The position numbers and the translations under genes are program-made. From a virus, in the IMG/VR virus record IMGVR_UViG_3300020420_000006, positions 1-33,244 of that record: a DNA stretch of 33,244 nt. One strand, 5' to 3'. The notes under the pieces are model-generated. The model was not told the DNA's origin, did no database searches, and saw only the letters and a program-made list of their open reading frames with translations. This document shows positions 15,828 to 22,095 of the stretch, in pieces (the first letter of the stretch is position 1; every line of letters begins with the position of its first letter).

Positions 15828-16318
15828 TCGATCAAGGCAGACTGATTGCACAGATTGTACTTGGTGTTTGCGAACTACGTAACTGCCAAGCCAACAGCAT
15901 CCTCGCACCACGTCGCCACAAGGAAGCGATGTACAACAGAATGTTGGTGTATTTGATTGCTCATGATTATTGCCAACTATCATACTCTGCTATTGGTAGA
16001 GTATTGAACCGGGATCACACCACGGTAATACATGGTGTGAAACGTGCGGTTGATGAATACGAAACCAACCGCGACTTTTGTAAGGACTACATCCAACTCA
16101 CACAGGAGGTCAGATTATGGATGGAACAACAACTCTCAACGACTTCGACTTCCCCGTCGAACTCGTTCCACTCTCGTGTCTTACAAGCGATGGACACAAT
16201 ATCAACGTACCCGAGAACATGTCCCGCGCCCTCATACGGCCAGATACAAATGACGTACTCGGTGTCCATGGTTCCAAGTACAGAATCACCACGCACAGTC
16301 AGGTCGTTGACACGGTAG
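15824..16318 (+). CDS. Stand-alone DnaA domain IV-like DNA-binding protein
   Basis: A 164-residue protein. Residues about 5-98 match the pattern of the DnaA C-terminal DNA-binding domain: helices with ILAPRRHKEAMYNRMLVYLI, then the turn LSYSAIGRVLNRDHTTVIHG with the DnaA signature RDHTTV (63-68), then a closing helix. There is no AAA+ ATPase domain. It may bind DnaA boxes or related phage sites, to help start phage replication or to interfere with host initiation. The last 67 codons overlap the next gene in another frame and read as a Ser/Thr/Pro-rich tail, so the functional part probably ends near residue 100. Confidence 0.8.
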   Translation: MIDQGRLIAQIVLGVCELRNCQANSILAPRRHKEAMYNRMLVYLIAHDYCQLSYSAIGRVLNRDHTTVIHGVKRAVDEYETNRDFCKDYIQLTQEVRLWMEQQLSTTSTSPSNSFHSRVLQAMDTISTYPRTCPAPSYGQIQMTYSVSMVPSTESPRTVRSLTR

Positions 16319-16974
16319 AAGAAGCTGTCGTTCAAGCAAACTTGAGCAGCGACCGCACCATGACGGTCGATGTCCACGAGAATGGCGCACTACTCAAAGG
16401 CACCATCAGCTTCAACGACATCACTATCCAGCCCGTTGTTGGTGACTACATTCGCTTCGACATCAACTTCTGGAACTCATACAACGGCCAATGGTCTATC
16501 CAGATTACTGGTGAAGGACGCCGCTTGTTCTGTATGAATGGGTGCAGCACCCCACATTCTGTGGCACGCACCTTCCGCAAGCACAGTTCTAGCATCAATC
16601 CAAAACAAGAAGCTGCCAAGCTATCAAAGTCTCTTGATATCTTCTTCAATCAAAAAGATGTCTGGAGTCAGTGGGCAAATTGCTCAGTGTTTTTGGATGA
16701 TGTCGAGTACTTCTTCAAAGAAGAATTGTGTCAGTACCCAAGCAACTCAAGCTGGGAGCGATACAACATGAAGCAGCTTGATGCACTGATGAAGCAGTAT
16801 CACGAGGAGCGTCAGACTCTCGGCAACACTGCTTGGGCTGCTTACAATGCAATGACTCATTGGGCATCACACCCTGATGCGTCAAAGCCATACAATGTAG
16901 AACGCTCACGATCTAATGCAGTTGCAAAAGCGTTGCGTTCAAACACATGGAATACCAAGGTACTTTGTTTGTAG
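16117..16974 (+). CDS. DUF932-type phage/plasmid protein
   Basis: A 285-residue protein with a strong site (AGGAGGT, six bases before ATG). The N-terminal half has the DUF932 layout: RALIRPDTNDVLGVHGSKYR (residues about 37-56), a beta-rich stretch, and FDINFWNSYNGQWSIQITGE followed by RRLFCMNGCST. The C-terminal half is helical. Members are common in phages and plasmids; function is not established, and a role in DNA metabolism is often suggested because of gene context. Its first 202 bases overlap the DnaA-like gene in a different frame. Confidence 0.8.
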   Translation: MDGTTTLNDFDFPVELVPLSCLTSDGHNINVPENMSRALIRPDTNDVLGVHGSKYRITTHSQVVDTVEEAVVQANLSSDRTMTVDVHENGALLKGTISFNDITIQPVVGDYIRFDINFWNSYNGQWSIQITGEGRRLFCMNGCSTPHSVARTFRKHSSSINPKQEAAKLSKSLDIFFNQKDVWSQWANCSVFLDDVEYFFKEELCQYPSNSSWERYNMKQLDALMKQYHEERQTLGNTAWAAYNAMTHWASHPDASKPYNVERSRSNAVAKALRSNTWNTKVLCL

Positions 16975-17083
16975 GGAGGCTTTTCCTTGCGCGGCACTAG
17001 CAGATGCCGGTCGTCAGATATCCAGCGGTCCCAGATTCTTTGTGTGTGTTTCTGTTTGGTGCCGTCAAGCTCGTGCCTCCCGG

Positions 17084-17214
17084 CTGTCAGAAGATAGCTG
17101 TGCAACACTGACAGTTATTATGGCGAGTATGGTTATCATCTGCGGGGGTCAGTCTTGCTGGTTAGGGGCTGACCCCCATCCCCAAAATCAGTGAAGAACC
17201 TGCTAGTTCTTCAC
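17084..17214 (+). other. Intergenic inverted-repeat cluster
   Basis: The 263 bases between the DUF932 gene and the next gene contain three inverted repeats in a row: CTGTCAG/CTGACAG (17084-17114), GGGGGTCAG/CTGACCCCC (17144-17177), and GTGAAGAAC/GTTCTTCAC with a six-base loop (17191-17214). The last is a perfect 9-bp hairpin ending 12 bases before a ribosome-binding site; no clean T-run follows it. The set could be terminators, an origin or an RNA leader. Confidence 0.55.
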
Positions 17215-17237
17215 CACTTTCTGACTTGGAGGTCACG

Positions 17238-17543
17238 ATGAATCTCAGCATTACATGCAAACCAAATGGAATGACCGTTCAACGCATCGTTCATTCAGAC
17301 TTCACTACTGTTTTGTTCACCTTTGAAGATGCGAATGGTGGCAAACTCAAAGTAACAGTGAACGAATACGATACAGCCAAATGTTCACATTCAAAGTATC
17401 CACGCATACGAGAAGAACATGCGTATATTTCTGCTGCCGGTGTAGATTCTAATGTTGAGCAACGCGCAAGATACCCTATTTTTCTTCAGCAGATGACTGA
17501 TCTGGACGAATGGGAGACTCGTGATGACTACAAAATTGCGTGA
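17238..17543 (+). CDS. Hypothetical protein
   Basis: A 101-residue protein, MNLSITCKPNGMTVQRIVHS at the start, with a TTGGAGGTC site before the ATG. The N-terminal half alternates like beta strands (TTVLFTFEDANGGKLKVTVN); the C-terminal half is helical and charged. It overlaps the next gene by 20 bases. No domain recognised. Confidence 0.75.
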   Translation: MNLSITCKPNGMTVQRIVHSDFTTVLFTFEDANGGKLKVTVNEYDTAKCSHSKYPRIREEHAYISAAGVDSNVEQRARYPIFLQQMTDLDEWETRDDYKIA

Positions 17544-17715
17544 GCGTGTCTACAGAGTGAATGTATATATGACAGCATTTATTGATGTTGTTAATATCAA
17601 TGATGCATCGGCTCGTGTTATGGCTTGTGAGGAGCTTCGCAGAAAAATCGATGACAATTTTAAGTATGATGTCACCGAAACTGAACTGTATGACGTTGAC
17701 GAATTGCCACGGTAG
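17524..17715 (+). CDS. Small acidic protein, unknown
   Basis: A 63-residue protein, MTTKLRERVYRVNVYMTAFI then INDASARVMACEELRRKIDD and an acidic tail. The strand-helix layout could be a small alpha/beta fold. There is no clear ribosome-binding site; the start lies 20 bases inside the end of the previous gene, so coupling is likely. Confidence 0.65.
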   Translation: MTTKLRERVYRVNVYMTAFIDVVNINDASARVMACEELRRKIDDNFKYDVTETELYDVDELPR

Positions 17716-17727
17716 CTGTCAGCCACT

Positions 17728-17739
17728 TGCATATCTGCA
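17728..17739. promoter_or_regulatory. Operator candidate, TGCATATCTGCA
   Basis: Second copy of the TGCATATNTGCA palindrome. It lies between genes, about 20 bases before the ATG of a small helix-turn-helix protein. A weak promoter could run through it (TTGCAT, 18 bases, TACTGT). The position suits self-repression of that gene. Confidence 0.55.
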
Positions 17740-17760
17740 TCCTTTGTGAATACTGTGTGC

Positions 17761-17967
17761 ATGGATAGTTACTTTGCACAACTAAAAACTCTTTCAAATC
17801 AAAGAGATGTAGATTTACGTGCTGCTTTCTCATGGGCCAACATACCCGGCAGCACGTACTATCGTGCCAAAAAACGTGACGACATGAGATACGACACAGC
17901 GTTGAAAGTCCTCGATGCCATCAACAGAATTTACGCATCTCAGACAGCCGGTCAACATCGACCCTAA
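17761..17967 (+). CDS. Small helix-turn-helix protein, possible Cro/CI-type regulator
   Basis: A 68-residue protein from the ATG at 17761; an in-frame GTG at 17746 would add five residues. No Shine-Dalgarno sequence is visible before either, so it may be leaderless or poorly translated. Residues about 17-55 read as a lambda-repressor-type HTH: VDLRAAFSWANIPGSTYYRA, a recognition-helix region, and DTALKVLDAINRIY. The nearby palindrome is a natural target. It could be the phage's switch protein or an early-gene timer. Its end overlaps the next gene by 53 bases. Confidence 0.6.
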   Translation: MDSYFAQLKTLSNQRDVDLRAAFSWANIPGSTYYRAKKRDDMRYDTALKVLDAINRIYASQTAGQHRP

Positions 17968-18166
17968 CTGGCTACGTACCGTCGAGTGTCTTGTCGAGGC
18001 GCGTCACGCACACTCTCTGTCACAAGAAGCACTAGCCCACAAGATCGGCTGCGCCGCTTCTCTCATACACAAATGGGAACAGTACAAACGACTGCCATCA
18101 GGCTTCATGTTCTTATGCTGGCTGGAGGCACTCGATTGTGAAATCCAAGTACGACCGCGTAGGTAA
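17915..18166 (+). CDS. Helix-turn-helix (XRE-type) protein
   Basis: An 83-residue protein. Residues about 20-75 carry an XRE-type HTH: VECLVEARHAHSLSQEALAH, then KIGCAASLIHKWEQYKRLPS, then a helix. The exact start is uncertain: the ATG at 17915 gives a 53-base overlap and has only a weak site. It overlaps the following gene by 29 bases. Two small HTH genes in tandem may act together or antagonistically on the repeated palindrome. Confidence 0.65.
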   Translation: MPSTEFTHLRQPVNIDPNWLRTVECLVEARHAHSLSQEALAHKIGCAASLIHKWEQYKRLPSGFMFLCWLEALDCEIQVRPRR

Positions 18167-18407
18167 AGCAAAGAACTGCGATGCCTGTGGAACGCGCACC
18201 CATTACTATGTCTGTCCGCTCAAGCACAGCGGAGGATCGTACAACATCTGTCTTAACTGTTACGAGAAAGAGTCATGGCAAGCCGCGCTCGCGCTAAAGG
18301 AAACTACCACGAAAACTGGTTCATCAAATTATTCGAAACGTGGAAGATCAAAGCCAAAAAGCAGCCGCTCTCTGGCAGCTTGGGCGGCGAGTATCGAGGA
18401 GACATAG
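18138..18407 (+). CDS. Zinc-ribbon protein, unknown
   Basis: An 89-residue protein with a GTG start and GGAGG nine bases before it. Cysteines at 14, 17, 26, 38 and 41 (CDACG ... CPLKH ... CLNC) form a likely zinc ribbon. The C-terminal 44 residues are Ser/Lys/Thr-rich and overlap the next gene by 133 bases in another frame, so the working part is probably the first 45 residues. It may be a DNA- or protein-binding accessory of the nuclease encoded next to it. Confidence 0.6.
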   Translation: MKSKYDRVGKAKNCDACGTRTHYYVCPLKHSGGSYNICLNCYEKESWQAALALKETTTKTGSSNYSKRGRSKPKSSRSLAAWAASIEET

Positions 18408-18592
18408 TTCTCACAATTAACGGTGTCGAACTGATCACCGAAGTGAAGTACAGAAAAGGTACGTTCCCCTCACCCTTTACTGTACTCGACCGTAGAGATG
18501 CTGCTATATATAAGAGAGGCAACGGCACCGACCCCAAGTGGGTATTGATCCTGCCAGATCATGTCGTTGAAAAGATATGGAGGTCCAAGTGA
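18275..18592 (+). CDS. PD-(D/E)XK nuclease, Holliday-junction-resolvase-like
   Basis: A 105-residue protein with the Hjc-type core: E13 (GNYHENWF), the PLSGSLGGEYRGDI loop with D43, and ELITEVKYRK with E56 and K58. Then PFTVLDRRDAAIYK and KWVLILPDHVVEK, which fit the rest of the fold. Such enzymes cut four-way DNA junctions. Beside exonuclease and annealing protein genes it probably resolves recombination and replication intermediates before packaging. Other small PD-(D/E)XK families are possible. The start has only a weak ribosome-binding site. Confidence 0.75.
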   Translation: MASRARAKGNYHENWFIKLFETWKIKAKKQPLSGSLGGEYRGDIVLTINGVELITEVKYRKGTFPSPFTVLDRRDAAIYKRGNGTDPKWVLILPDHVVEKIWRSK

Positions 18593-18593
18593 A

Positions 18594-19199
18594 ATGGCAT
18601 ACAAACTTGTTGATGATGTCATCAACCATGACGTTGGCGATGCTATTGCCAAACTCGTTCTCATTGCACTCGCTCGTTTTGCAAATCAAAACAACCAGTG
18701 CTTCCCCAGCCTAGCAAAAATTTGTGAAGTCACTCATCTTTCTAACGCTACCGTGTGTAGAAAGTTGAACTGGCTTGAACAAAATGGATTTGTTTCACGT
18801 GAAACATCGAAAGGTGTCTCAACGCGATACACCCTACGTGTCTCACAGAGAGACCAAGTAGTCTCAGAGAGAGACACTAAGCTGTCAGTAAGCAATACAA
18901 AACATACAATACCGGATGAGTGGGTAGCATCGAAGGAGTTGCGTAACTCCATCAATGCTAAACTCAAATTGGAGGTCGACCATGACTATGAAGAAACTAG
19001 ATTCCGTAGCTGGAACCAAGCTCACGGCAAGAAGCTCACAGATTGGGACGCAGGCTACAAGCTCTGGTGCAATCGTATTGACCCAGAAAGAAGCCCAAGG
19101 AGCTTTGGAAGTATTATCCCAGCCAGATCGTCAGCCAAGCGGCACCAACCTCAATCTTCTTTCTTCTCTCGCGCAGCACGGAGTCTCACTGGAACCTGA
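18594..19199 (+). CDS. Replication initiation protein with winged helix
   Basis: A 201-residue protein. Residues about 1-84 form a helix_turn_helix_36-type winged helix (IALARFANQNNQCFPSLAKI, then THLSNATVCRKLNWLEQNGF, then a wing RYTLRV). A variable linker follows, then RFRSWNQAHGKKLTDWDAGY and KLWCNR (about 150-175), the aromatic motif found at the C-terminus of phage initiators and DnaT-like helicase-recruiting proteins. It probably binds an origin and brings in host helicase. GGAGGTC lies about ten bases before the ATG. The last 73 codons overlap the next gene in another frame. Confidence 0.75.
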   Translation: MAYKLVDDVINHDVGDAIAKLVLIALARFANQNNQCFPSLAKICEVTHLSNATVCRKLNWLEQNGFVSRETSKGVSTRYTLRVSQRDQVVSERDTKLSVSNTKHTIPDEWVASKELRNSINAKLKLEVDHDYEETRFRSWNQAHGKKLTDWDAGYKLWCNRIDPERSPRSFGSIIPARSSAKRHQPQSSFFSRAARSLTGT

Positions 19200-19569
19200 G
19201 TTTACATCGAACTATGAGGTAAAAAAATTCAAACCAACCTTGGCTCGTGACGTCAACCTAGATGATTGTCGTCGTATGATTGAGATGGCTATGGTTCCTA
19301 TGACTGTTGCTGATATGGAGAAAGCATTGCTGACATCTATGATGTTGATGACCAAGAGTCCCGGCGACACAGCAGAAGACTGTGCTATGCGTTGCAAGCT
19401 GTATGCTAATCAAATGCAAGATTGGCCTGCTGACTGCTTCAACTACACATTGAAGGTTGTGACTCGGCATCACAAATGGTGGCCAGCCTTTTCTGATTTC
19501 TACAAAGAGTACTCATGGATTGTACGTCCACGATTGAAGATGCAAGAATGTCTTTCAGACTTGACCTAG
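18982..19569 (+). CDS. Hypothetical protein, possible replication partner
   Basis: A 195-residue protein with an excellent site (TTGGAGGTC, spaced four bases), which supports the start despite a 218-base overlap with the initiator gene. The first 65 residues are low in structure. Residues about 85-190 are helical: DVNLDDCRRMIEMAMVPMTV, a Met-rich helix, then MQDWPADCFNYTLKVVTRHH and KWWPAFSDFYKEYSW. The place directly after an initiator is where phages often encode a helicase loader, but I see no ATP-binding motif, so this is only a suggestion. Confidence 0.7.
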   Translation: MTMKKLDSVAGTKLTARSSQIGTQATSSGAIVLTQKEAQGALEVLSQPDRQPSGTNLNLLSSLAQHGVSLEPEFTSNYEVKKFKPTLARDVNLDDCRRMIEMAMVPMTVADMEKALLTSMMLMTKSPGDTAEDCAMRCKLYANQMQDWPADCFNYTLKVVTRHHKWWPAFSDFYKEYSWIVRPRLKMQECLSDLT

Positions 19570-19589
19570 GTGCATATATGCACTAAATA
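19561..19589 (+). promoter_or_regulatory. Promoter candidate with palindromic operator in the spacer
   Basis: TTGACC (-35, five of six), a 17-base spacer, then TAAATA (-10, weak). The spacer contains GTGCATATATGCAC (19570-19583), a perfect 14-bp palindrome and the best copy of the TGCATATNTGCA motif. An operator between -35 and -10 is the classic place for repression. The exonuclease gene starts 24 bases downstream, so this could control the recombination genes. Confidence 0.5.
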
Positions 19590-19612
19590 TATTCCAACGA
19601 TTGGAGGTCGTA

Positions 19613-20398
19613 ATGGAACGCACTGGATTTATTGGCGGCTCCGACATGATGACTATCATGGACGGAGATTGGGAATATCTTTGGCAGATCAAAACGGGTC
19701 GTGCAGTGCCTGATGATTTGTCGAATGTCTTCCCGGTACAACTCGGCATCGCCACCGAAGAGTTCAATATGTCACTGGTTGAAGATGCAACACTGCCGAT
19801 GGACCGGCAGCATGTTGTTGCAAACTGGTGGGAAGGTGTGCCGCTCAAGGCAACGCTCGATGGGTATCGCCGTGATCTCAATGGCAATGGCGTTGGTGTA
19901 GAGTGCAAGCACACTCACGAACGAAACACCCTTGATAACCAACTTCAAAAATATATGCCGCAGCTTCAGTTCTACATGTGGGTTGCTGATTGCCAGTATA
20001 TGTATTTCGCCAACATCTTTGGCAATCGTGATTGGAAAATGTGCAAGGTCCAGCGTGACACTGCATACATTGAAGCAATGCAAACACCGCTGAAGGAGTT
20101 TTGGCATTTCGTCAACACTGATCAGCAGCCACAGCTTCCGCACTATCCTGTCATGCAACCCGGCATTAAGCACATACCAATTGATGACATGATCAGTCGT
20201 GACATGAACAGCGACAACCAGTTTATGGATCGCGCCCACACCTTCATCGAAACGAAGGACGCGCACAAGGTCCACGAATCAGCCAAAGCTGATCTCAAAG
20301 CCATGCTCGGCGAAGACGAGCGTGAGCTTGTATCGGACGTACTGTCCGTAAGACGCACCAAGTCAGGTGTACGCATCACAGCCAAAAAGGAGGTGTAG
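19613..20398 (+). CDS. YqaJ / lambda-Exo-like 5'-3' exonuclease
   Basis: A 261-residue nuclease with a TTGGAGGTC site. It begins with the YqaJ pattern RTGFIGGSD (residues 3-11), then LGIATEE with E49/E50, PLKATLDGY with the metal-binding D83, GVECKH with E97 and K99, and YMPQLQFYMWV with Q117/Q119. This is the PD-(D/E)XK fold of phage recombination exonucleases. It resects double-stranded ends to give 3' tails for the Erf-type annealing protein encoded downstream. Confidence 0.88.
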   Translation: MERTGFIGGSDMMTIMDGDWEYLWQIKTGRAVPDDLSNVFPVQLGIATEEFNMSLVEDATLPMDRQHVVANWWEGVPLKATLDGYRRDLNGNGVGVECKHTHERNTLDNQLQKYMPQLQFYMWVADCQYMYFANIFGNRDWKMCKVQRDTAYIEAMQTPLKEFWHFVNTDQQPQLPHYPVMQPGIKHIPIDDMISRDMNSDNQFMDRAHTFIETKDAHKVHESAKADLKAMLGEDERELVSDVLSVRRTKSGVRITAKKEV

Positions 20399-20399
20399 T

Positions 20400-20642
20400 G
20401 TGACGCAAAACCAACAAATCCTAGCAGCCTTGAGGGATGGCAAACGCATCAGTCCGCTGTCCGCTCTGCAAGACTATGGCTGCATGAGACTCGCGGCTCG
20501 TATCTATGATCTGCGGGATCAGGGCTGGGATATTCAGTCCATTTCAACAACCAATGGCAAAGCCACATGGATGGAATATAAAATGGCCGAGGACGCTGCC
20601 ACATCCCCGGCCAGTGTTCAAACAGATTGGAGGTCAGTTTGA
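20400..20642 (+). CDS. Small winged-helix protein
   Basis: An 80-residue protein with a GTG start and AGGAGGT seven bases before it. QNQQILAALRDGKRISPLSA, DYGCMRLAARIYDLRDQGWD and IQSISTTNG match the HTH_39-type domain found in many phage early operons. It sits between the exonuclease and the annealing protein, and its stop overlaps the next start (TGATG). It may bind DNA as a regulator or recombination accessory; the sequence does not tell which. Confidence 0.75.
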   Translation: MTQNQQILAALRDGKRISPLSALQDYGCMRLAARIYDLRDQGWDIQSISTTNGKATWMEYKMAEDAATSPASVQTDWRSV

Positions 20643-21139
20643 TGACTAAACCTACCTCAAAGGACTCGTCGCCCAAAGCGAAAAGTGATCCGAAGATACA
20701 ACATCTTGAGCAAGCACTTGTTGCTTGGCACAAGACCTTGCCCTCTGCATCAAAGGGCGGCAGCAATCCTCACTTCCGCAGCAGCTATTCAACGCTGGAA
20801 GAGGTCATTGCTGTAGCTGAAACTGCCACAGAGTTTGGCATTACCTTTACTCAACTGACTGACTTTACAGTCATTGAGGGTGGCGTCATCGAATACGTGA
20901 AGACATGGGTCATGCACGAAAGCGGTGAACGTCTAGAAGCCCGTACCCTTATCAAAGCTAAGGATAAGAGTAATCCCCAGCAGATGGGTTCGGGTATCAC
21001 CTATGCTAAGCGTTATGGTTTACAAGCCGCGCTTGGCATCCCATCCGAAGACGACGACGCAAATGCTGCCACTAAACCAAAAGCTGAAGAGGTCGTCGAG
21101 TTCGGCAACAAGGCAACAAACACCGATGGAGGTTGGTAA
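20642..21139 (+). CDS. erf: Erf-family single-strand annealing protein
   Basis: A 165-residue protein. The N-terminus is Lys/Ser-rich, then LEQALVAWHKTLPSASKGGS, NPHFRSSYSTLEEVIAVAET, and the typical block KDKSNPQQMGSGITYAKRYG (residues about 109-128) followed by LQAALGIPSEDDDAN. This is the Erf superfamily signature. It anneals complementary single strands made by the exonuclease, circularising genomes or building concatemers. The acidic tail resembles those that contact partner proteins. A TTGGAGGTC site lies before the start. Confidence 0.92.
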   Translation: MTKPTSKDSSPKAKSDPKIQHLEQALVAWHKTLPSASKGGSNPHFRSSYSTLEEVIAVAETATEFGITFTQLTDFTVIEGGVIEYVKTWVMHESGERLEARTLIKAKDKSNPQQMGSGITYAKRYGLQAALGIPSEDDDANAATKPKAEEVVEFGNKATNTDGGW

Positions 21140-21140
21140 C

Positions 21141-21395
21141 ATGCCTATATTCAAGTCTAATATCGCTATCCCCCCACGTCCTCTTCCTACGCCTAATTCA
21201 AAGGGAACCAAGAAGTATGCTTGGCTTGCTAATTGGAAGGTTGGGGATTGTATCGAAGTTGATACCGAAGAAGATTGCCAGCGCATCGACGGTGCTGTAA
21301 GGGCTTTTGGATTTGGTGGTGTGCCGGGCAAGCTGTCACGCCGTAAGATCAATGAAGATGGTCAGACCTTTTACCGTGTATGGAGGATTTCTTGA
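21141..21395 (+). CDS. Hypothetical protein of the recombination block
   Basis: An 84-residue basic protein, MPIFKSNIAIPPRPLPTPNS, then KKYAWLANWKVGDCIEVDTE and a basic GKLSRRKINEDGQTFYRVWR ending in Ile-Ser. The second half could be a small alpha/beta domain. GGAGGT lies before the ATG. Its stop overlaps the TTG start of the SSB-like gene. No family recognised. Confidence 0.7.
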   Translation: MPIFKSNIAIPPRPLPTPNSKGTKKYAWLANWKVGDCIEVDTEEDCQRIDGAVRAFGFGGVPGKLSRRKINEDGQTFYRVWRIS

Positions 21396-21769
21396 GTCAG
21401 TATGACGACACGGATCGTGGGGCGGCATTCCCGCCTCGCGAGAACCAGCAGATGATTCTGTCTGGTCCAATCAATGACAACGGCGAGGACTCTCGTGTCG
21501 CCGTTGTCAAATCAATGCTGCCTGATGGCCGGGTTATCTTTGACCTGTACCAGAAGGTCGGCACCTTGTTCGACAATGAGTCGGAGAAGCCCAACGCACC
21601 GCACTTCACCGGTCCATGGAAAGGTCGGCGGGTCGCTGCTTGGAAAGCAGAAAAAGACGATGGCACTAAATACATGCAGCTTCGTCTGTCAGACCGCATG
21701 GCAAAAGAACAGCCAGCAGTCCACGAAACTGAAGCCACCCCGCTTCCGGCCGATGACATCCCGTTCTAG
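21392..21769 (+). CDS. SSB-like protein with acidic DDIPF tip
   Basis: A 125-residue protein. I chose the TTG at 21392, with TGGAGG five bases upstream and overlapping the previous stop; an ATG at 21380 is the alternative. Beta-strand segments (RVAVVKSMLPDGRVIFDLYQ, then GRRVAAWKAEKDDGTKYMQL) suit an OB-fold or DUF736-like barrel. The last residues ADDIPF copy the acidic tip by which bacterial SSB proteins recruit partners. With an exonuclease and an annealing protein upstream, a role as the phage single-strand binding protein is likely but not proven. Confidence 0.6.
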   Translation: MSQYDDTDRGAAFPPRENQQMILSGPINDNGEDSRVAVVKSMLPDGRVIFDLYQKVGTLFDNESEKPNAPHFTGPWKGRRVAAWKAEKDDGTKYMQLRLSDRMAKEQPAVHETEATPLPADDIPF

Positions 21770-21890
21770 GCCGTACGCCGCCGCACTGCTCTCTACAAAG
21801 CGAGTGCGGCGGCGATCACGCTTCCGGCAACGAACTGCCTTAGTTATACTCGCTGCCCTTGTAGCAACCTTTATCCTGATTGGAGAGTAG
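21753..21890 (+). CDS. Possible small membrane protein
   Basis: A 45-residue reading frame: MTSRSRPYAAALLSTKRVRR, then RSRFRQRTA and a single hydrophobic stretch LVILAALVATFILIGE. A basic stretch followed by one membrane segment is a believable topology, and the frame ends one base before the next gene. Against it: no ribosome-binding site, and a 12-bp perfect inverted repeat lies within it, which may be the real content of this gap. Confidence 0.4.
   Translation: MTSRSRPYAAALLSTKRVRRRSRFRQRTALVILAALVATFILIGE
21776..21814 (+). other. Strong hairpin after the SSB-like gene
   Basis: CGCCGCCGCACT and AGTGCGGCGGCG form a perfect 12-bp stem; inner GCT/AGC can add three pairs. No T-run follows, so intrinsic termination is unlikely. 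It could mark an mRNA processing or stability point, or be a byproduct of codons in the overlapping small reading frame. Confidence 0.5.
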
Positions 21891-21891
21891 T

Positions 21892-22095
21892 ATGCCATAT
21901 GCGCAATACGTAAACCGACACCTTGTCGGTGGTGCCATTGAAGGCACAAACCACGGCACCAATGACCGTGTTATTCAACAAAGAAACAAAGAAGCATGGA
22001 AGAAAGTCTCTGAGAGTTTGCCTGATGATGCGTTTGCTGATGACGTTGTGTTTGTAGATACCATCCCTTTTGTAAGGGGGTTCAGCGCACAATGA
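21892..22095 (+). CDS. Small hypothetical protein
   Basis: A 67-residue polar protein, MPYAQYVNRHLVGGAIEGTN at the start, then a helix RNKEAWKKVSESLPDDAFAD and a hydrophobic end. TTGGAGAG lies before the ATG. Its stop overlaps the next start (ATGA). No domain recognised. Confidence 0.65.
   Translation: MPYAQYVNRHLVGGAIEGTNHGTNDRVIQQRNKEAWKKVSESLPDDAFADDVVFVDTIPFVRGFSAQ

Noticed and set aside
17119-17194. 24-residue frame in the gap after the DUF932 gene
   Set aside because: No ribosome-binding site, and it runs through the inverted repeats.
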